Source: Ligustrum vulgare
Lineage: Eukaryota > Streptophyta > Magnoliopsida > Lamiales > Oleaceae
Direction of reading: 5' to 3'
NCBI GenBank assembly: GCA_963555705.1
Contig: OY743171.1
Location: 20,025,352 to 20,089,351 of the forward strand
DNA length: 64,000 bases
Position numbers and translations under genes: made by a program. Shown here piece after piece: positions 22,831 to 33,188 of the stretch. Position 1 is the first letter of the stretch. Each line of letters opens with the position of its first letter. The notes under the pieces are model-generated. The model saw only the letters and a list, made by a program, of their open reading frames with translations. It did no database searches and had not been told where the DNA came from.

Positions 22831-25167
22831 TTCGGGTACGCCGGTCCCCCGCGCCCCATTTCCCACTCTCATCTTTCATGAACTAGAAGTACACCCATTC
22901 ATTTCTTAAAAACATGGGATACATAACTTTTGAACAAACTTGTACATTGACACATTTCTTTCATTTAAAAACATTTGACTTCCCAATTTCGAAGTCAATG
23001 CATGCTTGATGATGCAATGACATGATAATATGCATGCTTGAACATTCTTCTCAATAACATATACTTTCATAAAATAATGAAATTCATCAAGCAAGTAAGT
23101 TGCAAGACAGTCATTTACACATTTCACATTTACATTCAACTTCTATAAAAATTGGGGGAAGTTTACTTACTTGCAGTCCTTAGTGTTTACCGTTTCTGAA
23201 TTTGTAAGTGGAGGAGCCTCGGCTGCCCGCGTCGTCAATGTACCAAAATCCTAGTTGTATCCGTTCATTTAATAAAATATACTTTCAGTTCAAATTGGTA
23301 TATTCATTATCATTGAACAAGTTAAAACAATAAATCTTATTTCCTTTTTTCATTCTTGTGATCAGTTATTCCAAACAAGGTATTAACATATATTAAATAC
23401 TCGAAAGCAAAAGATTTAAACTATTCGACACAACATTTTAAGCTTAAGTGCTTGTTTGGTTTTTCATCAAATTATTCTCATTTTTCTACATCCATTCTAC
23501 TAAAAATCAATATTCATTTTAAAAACTCATTTCAACTAAAATCAAACACACACTAACTATTAAGGTATTTAAATCAAAACCAAAGTTTGAAAAAATTTAC
23601 ACGCCTTTACAATTTTCCCAAAATTTAGGAATTATAATTATTACTCAATGTCACCTTATATTCATACTTAAACCAAAATTATCAAAATTCTTACTAACAA
23701 CTACAACCATTCAAGAAGTTTTCCCAAATTAGACGAATTACAAATTTTCCACTCATGGTTAAACACGAATAGTAAACTAACAGACTTATATTCATAATTT
23801 ATCAAAATTTGAAGATTTTAGACGAGGGGCCATTTTACTAAAATAAAATCAGTCAAAACAACCTAGATCTATAAATTCCAAAAAATTGAAAATCACATGT
23901 CTATATAAACACTGTCATCATAAAGCTCTCAAATTTGAATTTGACATTTAACATATGAAATGTAAACTAAAATTGAATCTGAATTTATACATGTAAACAT
24001 AAAACCTGAAATTTACGTATATACATATTATTCACATACTGAAATTAACAATTGAGGTTAAAAATCTGAATATTATATAGAGAATACATGTATTAACATC
24101 ATATACATATACGTGTGTTCGTGTGTGAAAGTGTGTGTACGAGCAGTGTGCGGGTGGGTCGTTTCTCGGTGTGTGGGTGCGCGCTCGAGGGAAAGGGGGA
24201 AGAGAAAAGGTAGAGAGGGGAGCCCTACCGTGATGGCGACCGGTGGTGAGGTGAGCGTTTCCGGCGAGAGAGTGAGAGAGATGCATGACCGAGAGAGCGA
24301 GAGGCGAGGGACGAGTCGAGACAGAGAGTTCCACGAGTGAGAGAGAATTGGGTGAGGTAATTAGGTTAGGTTAGATTTTAGTATAATCTTTTGGGAATTT
24401 TCAAATCGGTCCCTCATTTCTCTCTGTATATAACTTAGTCCATATGTTCTATTTACTCTCCAATTGCCACCAAACTTTTCCCCAACTTTGAATGTAACAC
24501 AATAAAGTTATAAATAGCATGTTTAGGAAACAAAACAATTAATCACATAAATTACACGTAAACTATTAAAATAAATAATTTATAAACTTTTAATTGGTAC
24601 ATTGATCGAGACGGCATCCAAGTCCTTCCAATGCAAAATAATTCAAATTATCGACATTAAAAATATCATTAAATTTAAAATTTATAATAATATTAACATA
24701 ATTATTACGTGAAATTTAAGGATACATGTAAAAATGAAAAGTGGTCTTACAGTTGAAGTTTTATTTTTATTTATTTTTATTTTTAATAACTTTACTAACA
24801 AAAAATAGTTGTAGGTAATGTTTACATTTAAATTTATTGAATTTACCAACGAATAAATCTGTAGCAAATTTTAAATTTTATTTTGTTTTTTATTAAATTT
24901 TACTATCTTCAATTAGTACGCTACAATCTTCATTGGTAAATTTTAATATTTATTATATTTACTTTTTAAAAAAATTACCCACGGATTAACAACGGAATCT
25001 TAGTGACGATTATATGTTGTGGGTAATTCCGTTGCTAATATATTTATTTTATATTTATTTATTTATTATAATATTTCGTTGGAAAGTCGTTGGTAATCTG
25101 TTACTAATAGCAACAAATGACGTCCGTTGGTAAAAAATCGTCTCTAAAGCCCCCCTTTTTAGTAGTG

Positions 25168-25224
25168 AGGTTATTATTTTTGTTATTTCGCGTTTTCGTC
25201 GTGCTCCCGATTGAAATCGCGTCA
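25168..25224 (+). repeat. Right LTR of the 13-kb element, last part
   Basis: AGGTTATTATTTTTGTTATT to GAAATCGCGTCA matches the last 57 bp of the left LTR, confirming that 17063-25167 is an insertion. It is followed by the AGGAG duplication. Confidence 0.9.
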
Positions 25225-25499
25225 AGGAGGTATCGTAAATAAAATAAAGTAAAATAATGAAAAATAAATATCAGATATATCAATTCCAGAACAATTTTAT
25301 ATTTGATAAATAATGATTGTTAAGTAAGAATGTAAACAAAATAATCATACGAATGAGTTTATGGGTAATAATTTAACATTAACATGGAGAATTTTTTTAG
25401 CTCCTTAACTCTCTCATCTCTTAATTATAAAATTCCAATTTATTTTTTTGTGTATTAACTTATCGTTGAATGGAATATTAAGAGTTTTTTCTTCGTCTC

Positions 25500-25965
25500 T
25501 TAATTGTAAAAGTCAGTTTTTATTTTTCGTAAATAAATGAAAAGGTATTATTATTGATGATATTAATAAGTACAAAAGGATATTATTGGCTATAAAGAAA
25601 GAAATATAAGGATAAAATAGGAAATCAAAAATTTTTCCGCTATCCACACTTGTTGGATATTGTAGATTATAGATGTAGAATGTAGATGTAGATTGATTGT
25701 AGACACATATAGATTTAGAAGTATAATAATAATAATATGAAATTACATTATAACAATGTAGTTCTTAACAATAAATTAATTAATGTAATAAATTATTTAA
25801 TATTATTAAATAGGGGTGAGGGTATATTGAGTATATAGCTAAATGTATAGGGGTAAAATAGGTATTTAAAATATTCTCATCCATCCATCCTTTTTAGATA
25901 TTGTAGATGTAGGTAAATAGATGTAGATGTAGATCTAAACGTTGATGTAGATTAGAAGAGAGACT
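25500..25965. repeat. Fragment of the Helitron-related AT-rich family
   Basis: It shares with 9840-10040 and 11860-12060 the series TAGATGTAGA, AATATGAAATTACATTATAA, AATTAATGTAATAAATTATT and GGGTAAAATAGGTATT, closing with CATCCATCCTTTTTAGAT. No helicase frame remains. Bases 25225-25499 upstream are unassigned. Confidence 0.5.
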
Positions 25966-26039
25966 GATGGGCGACAAATATACTAATTGACGTATTGTAC
26001 ACATACAAAGAAAAAAAAAGTATTTTATTAAGTATCTGT

Positions 26040-26610
26040 TCTTTAATGCAATTATTACAATTTATAAATTAATTTATAAATCACACAATTTCTCGAAAAC
26101 ATAAATTTTAGTGTATTTTTTGGCAAACCAATTATTAACCATTTTATAAATAACAAATTTTTAGTCACATACATTTTTTAAATCACTTTTTAATAACATA
26201 CTTGATCTAAAAAACATAAATAAGTCTATGTTCTTTAATGCAACCATTAGAATATAGGAAAATGTTAAACTTACACACAAATTTATATAAATCACTTTGA
26301 GACAACATAGTTTTTCGATTCACTTTTAGACACACATTTTCATCATATATTTTATCTCAAAAATATAAATAAATCAATTTATAACTGTTACAATATTACT
26401 GAAAAGAGCTGTCTATTTATAAACTACGGCATAGACCCCGAACAGAGCATTTATTGCCCGAATGAATAGAATTACTCACACCGTTCTTTTACACAATGAT
26501 TACAATTTATAAACAAATTTATAAATAATACAATTTTTCAAATTATTTTTTGACTACACACATTGTCTCTCTCCAATTTTCAACAACACATTTTATCTAG
26601 AAAAAAAAAA
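26040..26610. repeat. Three consecutive copies of dispersed repeat family 2
   Basis: Copies at about 26040-26245, 26250-26450 and 26487-26610 each show ATTACAATTTATAAA, AATCACTTTTTAA, and ACATTTTATCTAGAAAA or a variant. The middle copy ends GAACAGAGC. They lie in one orientation, like a tandem or repeatedly targeted cluster. Confidence 0.6.
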
Positions 26611-27239
26611 TCTGACCCTTCGATCGCGGAACAGTCCGATACAACGAAGACTCATTAGACAACGTATAATGATCAGTAGGTACTGACGCCGTAGAGATGG
26701 CTATGAAACGGCACGTATGGTCATTACTAATTACTATCCCTGTGGTGGACCCTTTCAACTCGAGAATTCTCAAGAACCAGATTTATTGCCTGCTTAAATT
26801 ATTTAAAAAATTGGAAAACATAAAAATAAAATAAATTACGACAATTTCTAAACATTCGGGGGTGGGAAGGCGAAAAGCATTGGGAAGAATTCCCAAAATA
26901 AGAATTGCACATGCACGAGATGTCATTGGCTAAGTTTTATGGACCGAGCTAATAAGTTAACTGATATCTGATATCTGATAAGTTAATTAGGAGCTGATAA
27001 CGAAAAATTAATTAGTTAATTAAAATAGAAATATTTACAAAACTAACTGAAAAATTAGCTAAAAATATAAAATGACATAAAAGAAAAATATTTTTAAATA
27101 CCCTAATATCATGGGGGTATAATTTAACAAAAAAAAGGCTAAAACTTAAATAAAAAATGAAAAGCTCGTGGAGCTTATTTCAAAAGTTCATAAAAGAAAC
27201 TTTTGAGATAAGATCTAACTTCTCCGATTACAGAAACTA
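26611..27239. other. Unassigned spacer, locally less AT-rich
   Basis: Bases 26615-26770 (from CCCTTCGATCGCGGAAC) have more G and C than the surroundings but no recognisable frame. 26940-27230 holds AGCTGATAACG / AGCTCGTGGAGCTT words resembling a decayed MITE. Confidence 0.35.
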
Positions 27240-27785
27240 AGGATCCATTTGATTGACCACTTTTGTCATGGAAAATGGAAAAAAAAAAAAAAAAAATCCA
27301 TCTTTCTTCAAAATGTGATGATTGACAACCAAAAATTGCCATGGAAAAGTTTTTCCACCATCGCCCCTCACGCGCTCATTTACTTGAAAAATGTGGAAAA
27401 TGTCTGTTTTGCATTTTGGTTTGAAATCATTTGTCATGATACATGACAAATGATTTTCGTCATGTTTGATCAATTTTATTTTTATTAATTAAATTATTTT
27501 GTTTCATAAATAAAATTATTATTATCACAAGTACAAATATGTTAAAAAAATAAAATAAAATAAATTGATTAAAATAACTAAAATTTTACTTTATTTATCA
27601 TGAAAAATAATCTCAATCAAATAACAAAACTTAAAAAAAATTCACTTTTTTCACTTAAAAAATTAAACAAATCAAACACTTTTAATTGATATTTTTCACA
27701 AAAATATTTTTCAAGCAAATCAATTTTTTGAAAAATATTTTCTTTCCACCTATTTTTCACCATCGCAATCAAACACGGCCTAATA
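27240..27785. repeat. Dispersed MITE-like family 1, copy 3
   Basis: Starts GGATCCATTTGATTGACC and ends CGCAATCAAACACGGCC, an imperfect inverse pair around TTTGATTG. It carries ATTTGTCATGATACATGACA palindromes and the TATTTATCATGAAAAATAAT word shared with the 2.3-kb and 7.6-kb copies. Two small open frames here are not genes. It lies about 120 bp beyond the 3' end of the cytochrome b561 gene. Confidence 0.6.
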
Positions 27786-27909
27786 TACACACGAACTAAA
27801 ATAAAAATAGGCAATAATCCCATGATTTTGTGTCATCTCAAACAAGAGAAAATAAAGAGGACAGTTCAAACTCCAAACATGCTACAAGTACATAAAAACA
27901 TATGTTCGA

Positions 27910-29297
27910 TCATGGTGCCACTGCCATAGGTTCTTGCCTACCATGACCGTCATTGAAACCGTCGTAGGGTTTGGTCGACTTCCCCGACTTGCGCCTCAGA
28001 ACAAATATCCAAGTGATTGCTTCCAACAACAGAGCAATGCCACCTAAAACGGCAATCAGAACGATATATGCATTCCTCCACTTGGGTTCGGGATTTAATG
28101 TCGAAACCTTTGAACACATTGAGGATGCCAAGGACAACAACTGTATAGCCAATCCCATGATGGTAGATGTTCCAGTAAAACCGGAGCTTGTGCTCCTTTT
28201 TGGGTCTCAAGAACAATGCAAATATCTATGCAAATTAATCTCTAGCTAGTCAGGAATGGATAGATCATAATATCATTCATATTAACAGATTTTATTTTAC
28301 TGCCAATTTTACCTGCAATGTAGCAAGAGAGAAGAGGGCAATCCCAATATTGCGGTGGCCGGAATAGCGAACGCCTTTGGATTGACTTCCGAGCTTAAGA
28401 CCCGTCCCCCAACCAGCAACACCAATGGCGTAGGACGACACTTGACACGAGATATGAAGATAAAACCATGCTGGATCCGCCGAGGGAAATGACCGGACGT
28501 ACCTCGCGATAATGATCCCAATTGGAAACATAATACCCCAACTCACTACATTCAGTATCCCATGAATCTGATCCATTGCAGAATAAGATCAAGAATTTGA
28601 AATTTGTAAAAAATTTAATCAAACCACGGACGAACAAACTGGTATAAGAAAATTGCAGTAGAAATTGGCAGTTTCTTACGTTCCTTTTCTTGGTCCTGGA
28701 ATCCCCAACATAGGCAGAAGCAGTGCTCTGTCCTTTCAACAAATCAAGGCTCCCTTTGGAGTTCAAATTCGCCGGCTGAAATTCATGCCTGTCGGGAACC
28801 CCCACCGTCACGGAGGGGCCCACCTGCCACACATGGTTAACCGTACTCTTCCCCTTTGCTGGCAACACGACAGTAGCAAAAAGCCGCATCACCCCATTGG
28901 AAAATTCCGCTGACGACTCCCTCACCTCGTACCACACCTTGGATTCTGTTATGGGACCGTATGAACTGATATTATACGTCTTAACGGTCATTGCACCCTT
29001 GGAGTCCTTGAATGCGATCAGGGCCTGGGACCCGACCATACCGGTGGCGGTTGGGTTTATGGCCCATGAAATCCAGCCGTTGGGCTTCGCCGGAGCGGAT
29101 ATGAAGGCGACGGAGAGTGTGGAATTGGCCGGGTCATAGGCCCAGTGAAGGTAGGAATTTAGGGAAGGAAGATCGTTGCAGAAAGTGTAAAGCCTGTTGC
29201 TGGTTAACGTCTGTGACTGACAGGTGGCCGACTGTGACGGCGAGATTAGATAAACTGTTAGGAGAAGGAGAGTTACTAGGGTTAGAGAAGACGCCAT
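27910..29297 (-). CDS. Cytochrome b561 and DOMON domain-containing protein (exon-3 frameshift)
   Basis: Plant family of ascorbate-linked transmembrane electron-transfer proteins, acting at the plasma membrane or an endomembrane. Exon 1 (29297-28680, 206 codons) has a signal peptide (residues 1-23, hydrophobic, ending SPSQSA) and an extracellular DOMON domain (about 45-170, with [11 protein letters not shown] and HVWQVGPSV). Exon 2 (28567-28313, 85 codons) and exon 3 (28225-27910) encode five membrane segments with the haem histidines in IHGILN, LHISCQ, GHRNIG and YHHGIGY. Introns start GTAAG and GTAAA, end CAG and TAG, both phase 0. The start codon is the first ATG before the signal peptide; the product is about 395 residues, normal for the family. 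Odd: near 28097, after FKGFDI, the frame is lost by two missing (or one extra) bases and resumes at LNPEPKW before the last membrane segment. Either a recent null allele or a sequence error. Confidence 0.9.
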
Positions 29298-29330
29298 TGA
29301 AAGAAAAGTAATTTAAGAAAGAGATACAGA

Positions 29331-29340
29331 AATATATAGA
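29331..29340 (-). promoter_or_regulatory. Possible TATA box of the cytochrome b561 gene
   Basis: TCTATATATT on the minus strand, 34 bases before the ATG. The spacing would leave an unusually short 5' leader, so the true start may lie elsewhere. Confidence 0.3.
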
Positions 29341-29479
29341 GGAGTTGGCTGAGTGGCCACAATATGGGAACATGAACTATGATTGGAAGGAGGAAAAGGA
29401 AAATCGGGGTCTTCCTCTTTTCCCTTTCGCTATTCATATTCTCTTTCTTTTTCCTTCTCATCAGGAACTTAGGTGAGGT

Positions 29480-29715
29480 GGGTTTGATATGTCAAATTTT
29501 TTATGGAAAATGTTAAATATAAGAAAATATTTTTTATGTTTTTTGTTTCATTGACAAATTTTTTATGAAAAATATTTTCTAGGTACAAGTTTCTAATACA
29601 TATTTTGCTCAATTTCATGCCAAATATTTTCTTTACCATGAGGTGAGAAAATAAAGATGGAAAAGGAAAATGTTTTCCTTTCCTTTTCCTTTATCATCTT
29701 TTATCAAACAAAGCT
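29480..29715. repeat. MITE-like family 1-related fragment
   Basis: GTCAAATTTTTTATGGAAAA, TTTTATGAAAAATATTTTC and a closing TATCAAACAAAGCTC echo the 27.2-kb copy. Both flank the cytochrome b561 gene. No coding frame. Confidence 0.35.
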
Positions 29716-29719
29716 CGTT

Positions 29720-31142
29720 GGATTGAAACCGTAGGTTTAAAATCCCATGGATTCGTGGTTTTATTTTCCTCAAATCGAATCAAATCGTTTCAAAATAGTT
29801 AGATTTAGATTTTAATTTTAAAAAATTACAAAAAATCGTACCAAACCACTTTTATTTTTTTAATTAAAAAATTAATTTTATTAATTTGAATTTACTTTCC
29901 ACCAAAAAAAAGTCAAATTTAATTAATAAAATAAAATTCTCGTTTATATCTTTTCTCGTTTAGATATTTTCTCATTTTCATTGCATCGTGATGATATCTG
30001 AAAAGACTGTTAGTGTTTGAAATTGAGAATTTTGTTTCTTTTTTACATAGGAATAAATTTCAATAATCATCTAACATGAATCTTCTATGAAATCCCAGCA
30101 ATAGCGCAATCCCAATTAATTGTTTAGCAACCTAAATATCCTGATAAAGGATTTTTGCAAATTTTTGTAAGCCTTTTGAATCACAAATACCCTTCCTAAT
30201 CAACTTTCCTAAGAGATGAATGATGCAATCTAGGTAAGATGAGAGTTTTTAAAAAATCATCTCCTTAATGAGGACATTCTTAAGAGTAATTGATAGCTCG
30301 ATGGTGGCCTCAATAGTCTGAGAAGAGAAAGAAGCTCCATTATCCGACCAAGAGACGGATTAGTTATGACATCCATTACTATTTTCTTACTAATTTATAA
30401 CTTTTATGGATCAATATGATGATCAATCTATTGCAAGGAAATCCACAAACCACTCAATCGGAAGAAGCTGCTCAATCCCATTTACTATAACATCAAATAA
30501 ACTATATTAGGAAGATACTCAAAAACCATTAACAAGAAAAATGGGCAATCAGAAACTAAAATCAGGATTCTCAACTTCATATTATACTTGAAATTTTATA
30601 TGACCCCCCCCCCCCCCCTCCCCCAAAAAAAAAAACCTCCATTCCAGTAATTAATCGATCAGAAACCAAACAATTGTTTAAGCTCATCTCTTACTACATG
30701 GTAACGGCATGCATTTATAGTCCTAGTAAGACTGATATCAAAAGAGAAATTGTTAATAGTATAAAGTGTTTTATGAATAATAATCAATTACAATTAGATG
30801 TATATATATATGTGTGTCTAGTCCATTTTGTGCTATGTTATCGCCTGCAATGGTAAAGAGGTAAACAAAGAATCAAAGAATGTTACTTTATATTAGCTTA
30901 TATTAACTTATTTTGGCTTTATATATTAAGAAATACGAATTAATATGATATCTAAAATGTGTTATACTATGTCGATAGGTAAATCGCGGATTAAACCGAA
31001 CCAAACCAAAAAAATTGTTTGGTTTGGTTTGATTTGTAAAATGGAATGGTTTAATTTGATTTGAAAAAATGTCAAGCTGCTTAAAATGGTTTAATTTGAA
31101 AATATGTCACAAACCGCCCGAATCATACCGCGTTCACCTCTA
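29720..31142. repeat. Decayed hAT-type element related to 6496-7347
   Basis: Subterminal AATCGAATCAAATCGTTTC, ACCAAACCACTTTTATTT and, at the far end, ATTAAGAAATACGAATTAAT and TATGTCGATAGGTAAATC match the element at 6496-7347 in order. The right end CGTTCACCTCTA corresponds to TGTTCATCCCTA; the left end is not identifiable. It includes a C-then-A homopolymer tract at about 30605-30637 and no transposase. Confidence 0.55.
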
Positions 31143-31147
31143 CTTCT

Positions 31148-31203
31148 CATGTTTATGAGTGAAAATATAAATATATATATATATATTCTCACTCATAAAC
31201 ATG
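31148..31203. other. 56-nt inverted repeat (hairpin)
   Basis: CATGTTTATGAGTGAAAATAT pairs with ATATTCTCACTCATAAACATG across an AT-dinucleotide loop, with one mismatch in 21 bp. Confidence 0.8.
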
Positions 31204-31216
31204 AATATAATATAAT

Positions 31217-31237
31217 ATACATACATACATACATACA

Positions 31238-31266
<29 letters not shown>
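31217..31266. repeat. (CATA)n microsatellite, about 12 units
   Basis: Uninterrupted CATA tetranucleotides followed by AT-only DNA. The open frame across it (HTYIHTYI) is an artefact. Bases 31267-31836 hold nothing else I can support. Confidence 0.95.
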
Positions 31267-31268
<2 letters not shown>

Positions 31269-31836
31269 TATATTATTATATATTATATTATTTATTATAT
31301 TATATTAATTATATTTATATTAATATTTAATATTAATATTAATATATAATAACAACATATTCATCACATAAATCGGCACATAATTTCCCGCCTATTTTAC
31401 CTGCCATTTTAGGAAAGTTCAATTAATGAAAAATCAATTTATATGTGACATGTAATAAATGATTTATTTATAGATTCGTGAAAAATAAAACATCTATAAA
31501 AGGTCAAATTGTATATTATTTTTATTCTTTTGATAATTATTGTAATATTTTGAAGTAAAATATGCATATAGGTGTCAAATTCAAGACCTCGACGAGAATT
31601 TTAATACAAGCTAACAAATTAGATCGAACTCTAAATATATAATTTTTATAAAAATCGTCTCAAATACTAAATGTAAAAGTTCTTTATACTTTTTCCAATA
31701 TTTAATATTTTTAATTTATCTCTAAGTCCTAAAATGATATTAATCATTTCTTACCTAAATTCAATTTGACGTAAATGATTAATTTCGACTCTTTTTCTTA
31801 TATTAAAAGAAAAAAATAGATATCCAATCTATCTAA

Positions 31837-32438
31837 GGAAGGTTTATTCATTTGAGATTTTGAAAGACATTTAAAGAATTTTTTTAATGGATTTCATTGA
31901 ATTTTATTGACTTTTGTGGATTTGTATAAACTTTTAAAGGATTTTTGTAGATTGATTTAAAAGACTTTCATAGACTTTCAAAAACTTTTACAGACTTTTA
32001 TTTTTTAAGAATTGAAAAACTTGACAACTATAGATTAATTTTCGTATGATGCGAATGTTAATCGTTAATTATAATTATATGCCAACTGAATTAAAAAAAA
32101 AAAAAAAATACAACGTGGGAGATAAATAGTTTTAGGACAAAAAGGAATTTGTGATTAAAAAATGGGGAAAAATTAAAATTATATTTGATATCGACATAAA
32201 AATTGTATTATGTTCATAAAAAATTTTTAATATACAAATTTTTATATATTTCAATTGACTTTTAATTATATTTTTGAATATACAAATCTCTCTGGAGAAA
32301 ATTCTAAAATAACTTTGCTTAATTATTATTTGTTTTGATACAATTTAACTATTATTTTTCTATAAAATTTTAGTTAGATTTACTTTCATAGTAAAATTGA
32401 AAAAAACGATAAAAAGAAGAGAGCCAAAATATAAAAAA

Positions 32439-32476
<38 letters not shown>

Positions 32477-32880
32477 AGGTGAAGAGAAGAAAAATAATGA
32501 TTTATTTAGTCATAGGTTTCTAAAAACTAGTATGAAAGTAAATCACAAGGTTAAGGTTTTTAAAAATAATATGAAAGAAGGGAGAAAAATTAATAGATTT
32601 TGTAGTTGTACTTTCTGTTTAAAAGTTAATACATAAAGGATTTCGTATGAGTCTTTAAAAGTCATTGATATTTTGAATAACACAGAAGTTTTAGACATTT
32701 TTAAAAGTCTTTATATAATACACCATGACTTTTATGAACTTTTAGAATGTCCATTAAAATCTTTATTAAACATCTCAAAATTTTAATGGAGTCTCTAAAG
32801 TCTAAATTGAATACATTAAAACTTTTCAAATCCTTTAAAATAATTAAAAGTCTTTTAAAATCTACATTGAATAAACCCCC
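31837..32880. mobile_element. PIF/Harbinger-type non-autonomous element (1044 bp)
   Basis: Termini GGAAGGTTTATTCATTTGAG and, inverted, GGGGGTTTATTCAATGTAG extend as an imperfect inverted repeat of about 40 bp. TAA flanks both sides (31834-31836 and 32881-32883), the 3-bp duplication typical of PIF/Harbinger. The interior is full of AAAGACTTT words in both orientations and contains an (AT)n run at 32441-32470. No transposase frame. Confidence 0.7.
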
Positions 32881-33188
32881 TAAGTAAATTCAATTAAATC
32901 CTTTTAATTTCTACAACTTTAGGTTTCGATAAACTCTTTGGTCATTTTGAAATTAATTTTATTAATTTACTCATTTTGTTCATTTATCTATTTTAATTTT
33001 ATAAATTTAAAATAACCTCAATTTGTAAAATATATATACTACATCCTTTAACAATTACTTCAGTGAATTATATCAAAAATTAAAATATAAAGTGTTAGCA
33101 AACACATTTTATTTAAAATAGAATATAGTCAACACATTTATTTAACATACATAAAAATATTTTTTTCCCGATAACATGACCTTTTGAC

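Larger units (their letters stand above)
18272..24751 (-). repeat. Solo LTR (about 2.85 kb without its own insertion)
   Basis: Begins TGTAACACCCCAATT and ends GTGGTCTTACA, with a perfect 5-bp duplication GTTGA (18267-18271 and 24752-24756). No internal domain, primer-binding site or second LTR, so it is a solo LTR left by recombination. Orientation is probably minus, judged from the TTAGCTCACC and GGGGTGTTACA type words of Tekay/Del LTRs. It carries a GC-rich block at 24110-24340; the 75- and 100-codon open frames there are low-complexity and not genes. Confidence 0.8.
17063..25167. mobile_element. Non-autonomous CACTA (En/Spm) transposon
   Basis: It begins CACTACTAAAAACTGCGG and ends CCCCCTTTTTAGTAGTG, giving a 12-bp inverted terminus CACTACTAAAAA. 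Subterminal words such as CGTTGGTAA and TTAGCAACGAAA recur near both ends, as expected for CACTA. Without the nested LTRs it is about 1.6 kb with no transposase frame. The flanks read TAG on the left and AGG on the right; the uninterrupted copy in the left LTR reads TTAGG, so the duplication is AG or a decayed 3 bp. Confidence 0.9.
13068..25224 (+). mobile_element. Ty3/gypsy-type LTR retrotransposon (gag-protease only), host of nested insertions
   Basis: Left LTR 13068-13820; right LTR 16371-17062 plus 25168-25224, split by the CACTA element. A perfect 5-bp duplication AGGAG flanks the whole (13063-13067 and 25225-25229). The primer-binding site matches initiator tRNA-Met; the polypurine tract is AGAGGGGGAA (16361-16370). 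The internal region is only 2550 bp with gag and aspartic protease relics and no RT, RNase H or integrase, so it is deleted or non-autonomous. The LTRs differ at roughly one base in ten by eye, so it is old. Confidence 0.9.

Noticed and set aside
24032..24340. Overlapping frames on both strands in a GC-rich patch
   Set aside because: Low-complexity GC-rich part of a solo LTR bounded by a target duplication; no domain.
28665..29311. Plus-strand frames of 64-82 codons across the cytochrome b561 exon 1
   Set aside because: Shadows of the minus-strand gene, which has a signal peptide, family motifs and splice sites.
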